Part shown: piece by piece, positions 57,698 through 64,000 of the stretch
How positions within the stretch are numbered: the first letter of the stretch is position 1
How the letters are laid out: each line of letters begins with the position of its first letter
Source of the DNA: Burkholderia pyrrocinia
GTDB taxonomy: Bacteria > Pseudomonadota > Gammaproteobacteria > Burkholderiales > Burkholderiaceae
NCBI RefSeq assembly: GCF_022809715.1
Contig: NZ_CP094459.1
Span: 3,286,001 to 3,350,000, forward strand
Reading direction: 5' to 3'
Length of the DNA: 64,000 nt
The notes under the pieces: model-generated
What the model was told of the DNA's origin: nothing
The model's input: the letters and a program-made list of their open reading frames with translations, nothing else
Databases searched by the model: none
Made by a program: the position numbers and the translations under genes

Positions 57698-58207
57698 TCA
57701 GGCGGCACCGCTCTGCGCGGGTCGCTCCAGACGCATGTACGCGTCGGACACGATCAGTCCGAAGAGGATGTGATCGAGCGCGCTCACCCAGCCTCGCGCG
57801 TCGGCGAACCACGGGAACAACTGAGTCATGCCGTAGTAGTTGACGACGTACAGCAGCACGCCGAATACGGCCCCCGCCACGCTGGCCATCCCGACGCTCG
57901 AATCCAGGCTGAAACACGCGATGATCACGGCCAGAATCAGCGCAAATACGATCGACAACGCGAAGTGCACGCCCAGCGCCGCCAGCAGCGTCCCCACTTC
58001 GACCGTGATCGACGGCGCGAGCGCGTCGTCGCCGAAGTAGATCGCCGCGATCATGCGCAGCGGCGCCCACGCGTCGTGTCCGATGATTGCCGCCGCGACG
58101 ACCTGGATGACGAGGAAAACCGCACCGGCCACGCACCCGCCGATCACGGCGGCGCGCCACACCGGAACGCGGCGCGCGTAATGGTGCGAATGCATGTGGA
58201 GTTGCAT
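57698..58207 (-). CDS. unknown integral membrane protein, four helices
   Basis: The 169-residue protein begins with a His-rich stretch (MQLHMHSHHYARR). It has about four membrane helices, around VWRAAVIGGCVAGAVFLVIQ, VEVGTLLAALGVHFALSIVF, ALILAVIIACF and VAGAVFGVLLYVVNYYG. I do not recognise a characterised family; similar proteins occur in Burkholderia as hypotheticals. A very good ribosome-binding site (AAGGAGGTGGCC) precedes the ATG. A small His-tailed gene ends 29 bases upstream, so the two probably form an operon. Confidence 0.8.
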   Translation of the reverse strand: MQLHMHSHHYARRVPVWRAAVIGGCVAGAVFLVIQVVAAAIIGHDAWAPLRMIAAIYFGDDALAPSITVEVGTLLAALGVHFALSIVFALILAVIIACFSLDSSVGMASVAGAVFGVLLYVVNYYGMTQLFPWFADARGWVSALDHILFGLIVSDAYMRLERPAQSGAA

Positions 58208-58236
58208 GGCCACCTCCTTGAAAACGGTCCGCCGCG

Positions 58237-58419
58237 TCAGTGCCGGTGCGTATGCGACATACCCGAGCGCACCGCCGACCATGCCGACGCGAGCGAGTCC
58301 ATCAGCCGGCGACAGGCGCGCGTCATCGGGGGACCGACGGTGTCGGAGATCCGGCGCGTCTTGCGGTGAAAGCGCTCGAACAGGCTGGACAGGCTCGAAC
58401 ACGAATGAAGCTTGTTCAT
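58237..58419 (-). CDS. small basic protein of unknown function, His-rich C-terminus
   Basis: The predicted 60-residue protein (MNKLHSCSSLSSLFERF ...) is basic and ends in SHTHRH. ATG at 58419 has AGGGA at about eight bases; an ATG two codons upstream has too little spacing. It is just before the membrane-protein gene on the same strand, whose N-terminus is also His-rich. Both could bind a metal, but this is a guess. Codon use is consistent with coding, yet without database support the gene remains tentative. Confidence 0.55.
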   Translation of the reverse strand: MNKLHSCSSLSSLFERFHRKTRRISDTVGPPMTRACRRLMDSLASAWSAVRSGMSHTHRH

Positions 58420-58927
58420 TGCCATTTCCCTCGATGCGGCAACGACGAGGACGCGCCGCGCGGGCCGCCGGAGCGGATATATCGAACGTAGTCGCGCCGG
58501 TCGGGAATATCAAGATGCAGGCTGGCGCCGGTGCGCAACGGTGCCGGGTTCTGCAGACGAAAGCGGCAACAGGCCCGTGGTCAAGCAGGACACCGACTGC
58601 AAGCGCTTGCGTGTCCGTGAAGCCGAGCCGGCAAACAAACGGCCGCGCCGGATGCGCGGCCGTCGCCGTCGATATTTCTGCCGGTGCATGGTTGCGCCGC
58701 AAGTGTTCTCACAGCCGCCACGCGAACCGGCGGGAATGAACTCGATCTCGATCCGGTTACGCTGGCTCGGGAGAATGAGCGAATCGTTGTGCCAGATCTT
58801 TGTATCGATGTTGATTCGGTCTCGCGAAATCCCAAGACTCTGAACTTGCGCGGCGCGACCATATCGGTACTTACCTGTTCCCCGCTTCCCGACTCGCCTC
58901 CCGCCCCCTGTCGCTACAATAGCCACC
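58420..58927. other. intergenic region with hairpins, upstream of birA
   Basis: This 508-base gap has lower GC than its neighbours from about 58720 on. It contains a bulged dyad GGACAC...GTGTCC enclosing GCAAGCGCTTGC (58588-58616) and a 9-bp perfect hairpin CGGCCGCGC-CGGAT-GCGCGGCCG (58640-58662). On the reverse strand the hairpin is followed by TTTGTTTG and could end a reverse transcript such as an sRNA. One forward frame (about 58730-58850, ELDLDPVTLARENERIV) looks protein-like but has no proper gene structure. Confidence 0.5.
58640..58662 (-). terminator. hairpin with T-rich tail on the reverse strand
   Basis: A 9-bp perfect stem with a five-base loop, followed on the reverse strand by TTTGTTTG. 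No annotated reverse-strand gene ends here, which is why an unannotated transcript is possible. Confidence 0.45.
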
Positions 58928-59848
58928 ATGAACGCCCCCACCTCCTCCGACACGCCCGATTCCGGCGACGCGCACATCGCGCGCAACCGGCTCGAGGCGC
59001 ACCTGGACGCCGCGCCGCGTGCGTGGCCGCTCGACATCGTCGCCGCCACCGGCTCGACCAACGCCGACGTCGCGACGCGGCTCAAGGCGCTGCCGCGCAG
59101 CGCGAACGCGCTGCCCGCGCCGCTCGTGCGCGTCGCGTTCGAGCAGACGGCCGGCCGCGGCCGGCAGGGCCGCCCGTGGTTCGCGCAGCCCGGCAATGCG
59201 CTGCTCTGCTCGGTCGGCTGCATCGTGCCGCGCGCCGTCGACGCGCTCGGCGGCCTGAGCATCGCGATCGGCGTCGCGCTCGCCGAAGGGCTGGCCACGC
59301 TGCCGCTTGATGCCCGCATGCGCGTCGCGCTCAAATGGCCGAACGACCTGCTGCTGGCGGCCACCGACGACGGCACGCCGCGCATCGTCGGCAAGCTCGC
59401 CGGGATCCTGATCGAAACCGTCTGGACCACCGCCGATGCGACCGCCGTCGTGATCGGCTTCGGTATCAACGTGCGCGGCGCGGAAGCCGTCGCCGCGCAG
59501 GTCGACGCGCTGCGCGCGCGCGAAGCGACGCTCGCGAGCGGGCTGCCTCCCGCCGCGCTGTCGATTGCATGCGCATCGGCCAACCTCACCGATACGCTCG
59601 CCGCGTCGCTGAACGCGCTCACGCCCGCGCTCGCGCAGTTCGGCGCCGACGGGCTCGCGCCGTTCCTGCCGCGCTGGCACGCGCTGCACGCCTATGCGGG
59701 ACGTGAAGTCGTGCTGCTCGAACAGGGCGTCGAACGCGCGCGCGGCATCGCGACCGGTATCGATGCGACCGGCCAGTTGCTGCTCGACACGCCGAACGGC
59801 GTGCAGGCGATCGCGGCCGGCGACGTGTCGCTGCGCGAAGCGCAATGA
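58928..59848 (+). CDS. birA: biotin-[acetyl-CoA-carboxylase] ligase
   Basis: The 306-residue enzyme attaches biotin to the carboxyl carrier protein AccB. It shows [19 protein letters not shown], the nucleotide/biotin loop [13 protein letters not shown] (about residue 75), and KWPNDLL with GKLAGILIE. There is no N-terminal helix-turn-helix, so this form is an enzyme only and not a repressor. It overlaps coaX by four bases, a common pair in Burkholderia. Confidence 0.95.
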   Translation: MNAPTSSDTPDSGDAHIARNRLEAHLDAAPRAWPLDIVAATGSTNADVATRLKALPRSANALPAPLVRVAFEQTAGRGRQGRPWFAQPGNALLCSVGCIVPRAVDALGGLSIAIGVALAEGLATLPLDARMRVALKWPNDLLLAATDDGTPRIVGKLAGILIETVWTTADATAVVIGFGINVRGAEAVAAQVDALRAREATLASGLPPAALSIACASANLTDTLAASLNALTPALAQFGADGLAPFLPRWHALHAYAGREVVLLEQGVERARGIATGIDATGQLLLDTPNGVQAIAAGDVSLREAQ

Positions 59849-60633
59849 ACGAGCCGTCCCTGCTGATCGACGCCGGCAACAGCCGGATCAAGTGGGCGCT
59901 CGCCGATGCGCAGCGCACGCTTGTCCAGACCGGCGCGTTCGGCCATGCACGCGACGGCGGCGGCGATCCCGACTGGTCGAACCTGCCGCGTCCGCGCGGC
60001 GCATGGATCTCGAACGTCGCGGGCGCCGACGTGGCCGCACGGATCGACGCGCTGCTCGACGCGCGCTGGCCCGGCCTGCCGCGCACGACGATACGCTCGC
60101 GAGCCGCGCAATGCGGCGTGACGAACGGCTATACGACGCCCGAACAGCTCGGCAGCGACCGCTGGGCCGGCCTGATAGGCGCACGCGCGGCCTTTCCGGG
60201 CGAGCATCTGCTGATCGCGACGTTCGGCACCGCGACGACGCTCGAGGCGCTGCGCGCGGACGGCCGCTTCACGGGCGGCCTGATCGCGCCGGGCTGGGCG
60301 CTGATGATGCGCGCGCTCGGCACGCACACCGCGCAGTTGCCGACGCTGACCACCGACATCGCGAGCGGGCTGCTCGCCGGTGCGCAGGCCGAGCCGTTTC
60401 AGGTCGACACACCGCGTTCGCTGTCGGCAGGCTGCCTGTACGCGCAGGCGGGGCTGATCGAACGCGCGTGGCGCGATCTCGCCGATGCATGGCAGGCACC
60501 CGTGCGGCTCGTGCTGGCAGGCGGCGCGGCGGACGAGGTCGCGCGCGCGCTGACGCTGCCGCATACGCGGCACGACGCGTTGATCCTGTCCGGGCTCGCG
60601 CTGATCGCCGCGGAAGCTGTCGCGCAGGATTGA
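59845..60633 (+). CDS. coaX: type III pantothenate kinase
   Basis: The 262-residue enzyme phosphorylates pantothenate, the first step of CoA synthesis. It has the ASKHA-type phosphate loop [14 protein letters not shown] at the N-terminus, [14 protein letters not shown] near residue 105 and [10 protein letters not shown] near 128 with the [11 protein letters not shown] segment. Type III enzymes are not inhibited by CoA. The start ATG overlaps the birA stop (ATGA). Confidence 0.95.
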   Translation: MNEPSLLIDAGNSRIKWALADAQRTLVQTGAFGHARDGGGDPDWSNLPRPRGAWISNVAGADVAARIDALLDARWPGLPRTTIRSRAAQCGVTNGYTTPEQLGSDRWAGLIGARAAFPGEHLLIATFGTATTLEALRADGRFTGGLIAPGWALMMRALGTHTAQLPTLTTDIASGLLAGAQAEPFQVDTPRSLSAGCLYAQAGLIERAWRDLADAWQAPVRLVLAGGAADEVARALTLPHTRHDALILSGLALIAAEAVAQD

Positions 60634-60776
60634 CGGAAATTCGCCGGCTTAGCACCGCACCGGCGGTATCGACGAATGCCCATGCAGGGCTTCATCGCGG
60701 TGACGGTGAGGAAGCACGCCGCCGCGGCGATACAGGCAGCAGGCCACCGCGCGGCAAAGGTCGCACATGCATTGCC

Positions 60777-60795
60777 TGACTGTTGCGAACAGTCA
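60777..60795. terminator. small inverted repeat after coaX
   Basis: TGACTGTT-GCG-AACAGTCA is a perfect 8-bp stem with a three-base loop. There is no T run. It may be a weak terminator or an operator for the following small gene. Confidence 0.4.
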
Positions 60796-60864
60796 TGAAA
60801 ACAACGAACAGGCCGGCCATGCGGCGGGTCCGACTGAACGACTGAACGAAAAGGGGTATCGACG

Positions 60865-61107
60865 ATGCTGCGCTGGCTGATCGCTGTTCTCTTTCTCGCC
60901 AACATGCTCGCGTTCGTGGTGGCGCGCGGCGTGTTCGGGCCGCTGCCGGCAGCCGGCCCGCGCGAACCGGGCGTGCTGTCGCGGCAGGTGCAGCCCGACG
61001 CGCTGCGCGTGACGCCGCTGGCGCAGGCTGCCGACCAACCCGTCGTCGGCGGCCCGATCGCGCCGCCGGCCGTCACGGCCGCGCCGCTCGCGGCATCAGC
61101 GCCCTGA
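60865..61107 (+). CDS. small single-pass membrane protein of unknown function
   Basis: The 80-residue protein has an N-terminal hydrophobic helix (MLRWLIAVLFLANMLAFVVA) and a Pro/Ala/Val-rich C-terminal half (VGGPIAPPAVTAAPLAASAP). The ATG lies 231 bases after coaX. I recognise no domain. Similar small reading frames after coaX occur in Burkholderia by recollection. Confidence 0.6.
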   Translation: MLRWLIAVLFLANMLAFVVARGVFGPLPAAGPREPGVLSRQVQPDALRVTPLAQAADQPVVGGPIAPPAVTAAPLAASAP

Positions 61108-61123
61108 CGGCGCCGGGCCGCGC

Positions 61124-61609
61124 TCAGGACTGCTGCGCGCGGACCTTCTTCAGCAACGCGGTGGTCGAGCGGTCGTGCGCGAACGGAATCGCCAGCGCGC
61201 GGCCGCCCCAGCTGCGCACGAGCGCCGATTCCGGCAGCGCATCCATGTCGTAGTCGCCGCCCTTCACGAGGATGTCCGGGCGGATCGCCTCGATCAGCGA
61301 CACCGGCGTCTTTTCCTCGAACTTCACGACCCAGTCGACGCTTTCCAGCGCCGCGAGCAGCGCCGCGCGATCGTCCTCGCGGTTGATCGGCCGATCGTCG
61401 CCCTTGCCGAGCATGCGCACCGACGCATCGCAGTTCACGCCGACGATCAGGCATGCGCCGAGCGCTTTCGCGTCGGCGAGATACGTGACGTGGCCGCGAT
61501 GCAGGATGTCGAATACGCCGTTGGTGAACACGACGGGCGACGGCAGCGACGCGCGCAGGGCGACGAGGGCGTCGCGGGTGATCAGCTTGCGTTCGAAGGT
61601 GGCGGACAT
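61124..61609 (-). CDS. hldE2: D-glycero-beta-D-manno-heptose 1-phosphate adenylyltransferase
   Basis: The 161-residue nucleotidyltransferase has FTNGVFDILHRGHVTYL (HRGH is the HxGH nucleotide site, about residues 37-40). LIVGVNCDASVRMLGKGDDRPIN follows, with the ISTSYxx-like HDRSTTALLKKVR end. It makes ADP-heptose for the lipopolysaccharide inner core. The single-domain form (also called rfaE2 or hldC) means the kinase is encoded elsewhere. It lies between a small membrane-protein gene (convergent) and the diiron protein gene. Confidence 0.93.
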   Translation of the reverse strand: MSATFERKLITRDALVALRASLPSPVVFTNGVFDILHRGHVTYLADAKALGACLIVGVNCDASVRMLGKGDDRPINREDDRAALLAALESVDWVVKFEEKTPVSLIEAIRPDILVKGGDYDMDALPESALVRSWGGRALAIPFAHDRSTTALLKKVRAQQS

Positions 61610-61681
61610 GTGGAGATCGGACGAAATGAACGATGGCGCGCGCGGCGGCCCGGACGGCAGGACGCGATGGCGGCGCCAGAT

Positions 61682-61713
61682 AAAAAGCCCGCCGGACCGG
61701 CCGGGCGGGCTTC
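61682..61713 (-). terminator. Rho-independent terminator of the diiron-protein gene
   Basis: The reverse strand reads AAGCCCGCCCGGCC...GGCGGGCTTTTTATC, a GC-rich stem ending in a T run. It lies about 70 bases past the stop and before hldE2. Confidence 0.85.
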
Positions 61714-61780
61714 ATGCAACGGACACGAAACGACGCGGTGCGGCCGGCGCGACTCACGCCGGCTGCAGTGCGTTGCGGCC

Positions 61781-62659
61781 TCAGGCCGGCTGCGCGGCCG
61801 ACGACGGGCCGCTTTCGGCCTGCAGGCGCCCGGTGACTTCCTTGCGGTAGCGGTTCAGTTCCTGCGCGGTCGCGAACGTGCGCTCGAACAGGATCGACAG
61901 GTTGTGCAGGATGCGCTCGACGACCTTCTTTTCCCACTCGCCGTCGAAACGGATCTGCTCGTCGAGCCAGCGCTCGAGCCATTCCGGATCCGGCAGGCGC
62001 GACTGCACGGTATCGCGCGGGAACAGCGCCTGGTTCACGTGCAGGTTGGTCGGGTGCAGCGGCTTCTCGGTGCGGCGCGCCGACGCCATCAGCACGCCGA
62101 TCTTCGCGAACGCGGCACGTGCGACGTCGCCGCAGTTGTTCAGCGCCTTCTTCATGTAGCGCAGGTACGCGCCGCCATGGCGCGCTTCGTCGCGCGAGAT
62201 CGTTTCGTAGATCTGCTTGATGACGGGCTCGGTGTGCCAGTCGGCCGCGCAGCGGTACCAGTGGTTCAGGCGGATTTCGCCGCAGAAGTGCAGCATCAGC
62301 GTTTCGAGCGGCGGCGCCGGATCGAACTGGAAGCGCACCGCATGCAGCTCCTCTTCGGTCGGCACCATTTCCGGCTTGAAGCGGCGCAGGTATTCCATCA
62401 GCACGAGCGAATGCTTCTGCTCCTCGAAGAACCATACGCTCATGAACGCGGAAAAGTCGCTGTCGTGCTGGTTGTCGCGCAGGAACATTTCCGTCGCGGG
62501 CAGCGCCGACCATTCGGTGATCGCGTTCATCTTGATCGTCTTCGCCTGCTCGTCGGTGAGCAGCGAAGCGTCGAACTTGTCCCACGGAATGTCCTTCTCC
62601 ATGTCCCAGCGGACGGCTTCGAGCGACCTGTAAAGTTCCGGATAAAGCATCGTGTTCAT
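61781..62659 (-). CDS. ferritin-like diiron protein, acyl-ACP desaturase-like
   Basis: The 292-residue protein has the paired diiron motifs of the ferritin-like superfamily. EEQKH (WFFEEQKHSLVLMEYL, about residues 78-82) and DEARH (ISRDEARHGGAYLRYM, about 160) supply carboxylate and histidine ligands, and further Glu residues are in EWSALPATEMFL and FCGEIRLNHWYR. This is the stearoyl-ACP desaturase/R2-like type. Oxidation of a fatty acyl or other substrate is possible, but function is inferred. The ATG at 62659 gives MNTMLYPELYR. Confidence 0.87.
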   Translation of the reverse strand: MNTMLYPELYRSLEAVRWDMEKDIPWDKFDASLLTDEQAKTIKMNAITEWSALPATEMFLRDNQHDSDFSAFMSVWFFEEQKHSLVLMEYLRRFKPEMVPTEEELHAVRFQFDPAPPLETLMLHFCGEIRLNHWYRCAADWHTEPVIKQIYETISRDEARHGGAYLRYMKKALNNCGDVARAAFAKIGVLMASARRTEKPLHPTNLHVNQALFPRDTVQSRLPDPEWLERWLDEQIRFDGEWEKKVVERILHNLSILFERTFATAQELNRYRKEVTGRLQAESGPSSAAQPA

Positions 62660-63135
62660 GATGGTCCCACCCCTGTTCTGCGCAATGCGACTTCTCTAAA
62701 CGTGACTGTTGCCACAAAGGCGCGCCAAGCGCGCTTTTTGCAGCCAAGACTGTAATTTTACGCGTGAAACCGACCGACCGGACGCTGATTCCGCGTCCGG
62801 CAGCCGGGCGGCCGCGCCGCCGCCGTTGGGCACGCCGCAGCCACGCTCCGTTCGAACGGAACCGACCGCGCTTGCCTGAGTTGGGGGCCGGCGCTGGCCG
62901 GCTCGTTGGCGAGCCCGTCCCCTGCCCCCAGGCGGGTTCCCCGTAGGGTCCCGTGCGGATGCCGGATCGGCGGGCTGCTCGATGTGGTGTATACGGCGGC
63001 GGCCATGATATCACGCGTGTATGACGCTTCCGAGACGCCTGCCCGGTCGCGCGCCGCCAATCCCGGTGCGGCGATCGGTCGCGCCCGACCGTCGCGAAAA
63101 CGCAACCGCGCGCAACCATCCGCCATCCGCGCGCA
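62660..63135. other. intergenic region upstream of the diiron-protein gene
   Basis: This 476-base region between two reverse-strand genes is GC-rich with one AT-rich part (62690-62760) that should hold the promoter of the diiron-protein gene. A hairpin GGCTCG-TTGG-CGAGCC lies at 62900-62915 and a GCGCGC dyad near 62720-62735. No gene is supported. Confidence 0.6.
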
Positions 63136-64000
63136 TCAGACCCGTATTTCGCCCGTCGCGAGCCCGTCTTCCGGCGGCGTGCCGGCTGCCGGCGCGCTGC
63201 CGCCGTCCGCCTGCGCGATCCAGCCGGCGAGCGTGTCGCGCTGCGCGCGCCCGTCGCCGTAGCCGAGCTCGATCAGTTCGCGCGTGAACGCCTCCTCGAA
63301 CAGCAGGTAGCTCGCGAACGACGCGCCGGCCGGCTGGCTGCCGCCGACCGCGCCGAGCAGCCCGCGCATCGCGGCCGGCATCTGCTTCAGGTGCTTCGCG
63401 GCGATCAGCTCGATCCGCTCGGACGGTGCGATCGCGAGCACGTCGACGTGCCGCCAGCCGCTGTCGATCTCGACCTGGTGCGGCAGGTGCTCGATCATCC
63501 GGTTGATGTGCTCGATCCGCTCGATGTCCGAGCCGATCGAGTCGAGGAACACGCTCGCAAGCACCTGCTGACCGATCTGCGCGAGCGTCGGGTAGCCGCG
63601 CACGCGGCCGGCGCCGTTCGCGGCCGGAATCTCGGGCCGCGGATCGGCCGCGCCGACGACGACGATCCGGTGCGCGCCGAAGTGGATCGCCGGCGACAGC
63701 GGCGCGATCTGCCGGATCGAACCGTCGCCGAAATATTCGATCTGCCCGTCGAGCACGAGCGGCACGGCCGGGAACACGAACGGAATCGCCGACGACGCGA
63801 GCAGGTGCGACGCCGACAGATCGACGAGCCGCGCGGTGCGCTGCGCGCGCCGCCACGCCTGGATCGGTTCGGCCGCCTGGTAGAACGTGAGGTGCCGGCC
63901 GCTCGAATAACTGAGCGCCGTCACCGCAAGCGCATGCAGCAGCCGCGCCTCGAGCATCTGCTCGATCCGGTGGAAGCTCAGTTCGCGCTGCAACAGGTGC
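63136..64000 (-). CDS. patatin-like phospholipase, C-terminal part (cut by window end)
   Basis: The visible 288 codons run off the right edge, so the 5' part with the GXSXG nucleophile is outside. Visible are LLASSAIPFVFPAVPLVLDGQIEYFGDGSIRQIAPLSPAIHFGAHRIVVVG, where DGS supplies the catalytic Asp of the Ser-Asp dyad (shown by the FGDGSIRQ part). The segment LTFYQAAEPI and the C-terminal helical region are typical of RssA/YchK-like bacterial patatins. The tail (GGSAPAAGTPPEDGLATGEIRV) is Pro/Gly-rich. Role in phospholipid hydrolysis is inferred. Confidence 0.85.
   Translation of the reverse strand, partial: HLLQRELSFHRIEQMLEARLLHALAVTALSYSSGRHLTFYQAAEPIQAWRRAQRTARLVDLSASHLLASSAIPFVFPAVPLVLDGQIEYFGDGSIRQIAPLSPAIHFGAHRIVVVGAADPRPEIPAANGAGRVRGYPTLAQIGQQVLASVFLDSIGSDIERIEHINRMIEHLPHQVEIDSGWRHVDVLAIAPSERIELIAAKHLKQMPAAMRGLLGAVGGSQPAGASFASYLLFEEAFTRELIELGYGDGRAQRDTLAGWIAQADGGSAPAAGTPPEDGLATGEIRV

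Noticed and set aside
60634..60864. Small forward gene after coaX (about 38 codons starting MQGFIAVTVRKH)
   Set aside because: Too short, no ribosome-binding site and no recognisable pattern; left as non-coding.
62764..63262. Small forward frames upstream of the diiron-protein gene
   Set aside because: Arg/Pro-rich shadow translations with no ribosome-binding site.

Overview
The window is GC-rich DNA with dense gene packing and strong G/C third-position bias. Gene content and order (ptsI-ptsH-EIIA(Man)-gshB-gshA, glnK-amtB-ubiK-comM, lipB-lipA-DUF493-dat-dacC, birA-coaX-hldE2) fit a Burkholderia chromosome, most likely the primary chromosome of a Burkholderia cepacia complex strain. The species cannot be named from the sequence alone. 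No rRNA, tRNA, CRISPR array, insertion sequence or prophage was seen.

Layout. 0-7 kb: trmL, a macrodomain protein, a reverse-strand set (rhodanese-grx-secB-gpsA), then gpmA, a tail-specific protease and a MoeB/ThiF-type enzyme. 7-12.4 kb: an incomplete phosphotransferase system (EI, HPr, mannose-type EIIA, no EIIB or EIIC) followed by glutathione synthesis (gshB, gshA). 12.5-17 kb: amtB and glnK behind a consensus sigma-54 promoter, with an NtrC-like palindrome upstream, then ubiK and comM. 17-18.6 kb: an intergenic cluster of DnaA boxes, a lipoprotein and a TlpA-like thioredoxin. 18.6-25.8 kb: C4-dicarboxylate uptake (dctA) with its two-component regulators (dctB, dctD) and an acetate permease pair (yjcH-actP). 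Repeated hairpin elements lie in the leaders of both transport units. 26-32.9 kb: a beta-oxidation operon (bifunctional FadB/PimF-like protein, two acyl-CoA dehydrogenases, class III CoA-transferase) divergent from a LysR regulator. It resembles pimelate/dicarboxylate degradation.

33-42 kb is the most accessory-looking part: gamma-glutamyltranspeptidase, a short trimeric autotransporter adhesin, a 200-bp mosaic of duplicated fragments of neighbouring genes, an amidase, and a taurine/sulfonate-type ABC transporter without its usual oxygenase. 42-50.7 kb: lipoate synthesis (lipB-lipA), a DUF2917 protein divergent from a GcvA-type regulator, DUF493, D-amino-acid aminotransferase, a PBP5/6-type carboxypeptidase, a hydrolase, a 2Fe-2S ferredoxin and a VanZ-like membrane protein. 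50.7-54.5 kb: an Mla/MCE-type lipid transport operon (permease with STAS domain, ATPase, MCE protein, auxiliary lipoprotein). 54.7-64 kb: CpdB-like nucleotidase, Sel1-repeat protein, a small His-tailed protein with a membrane protein, birA-coaX, hldE2, a diiron ferritin-like protein, and the C-terminal part of a patatin-like phospholipase cut by the window end.

Functional threads: nitrogen signalling (sigma-54 promoter, GlnK, AmtB), sigma-54 control of dicarboxylate uptake (DctB/DctD to dctA), carbon-acid uptake and breakdown (dctA, actP, pim-like operon), glutathione synthesis and turnover (gshA, gshB, ggt), and envelope maintenance (mla-type operon, dacC, ctpA).
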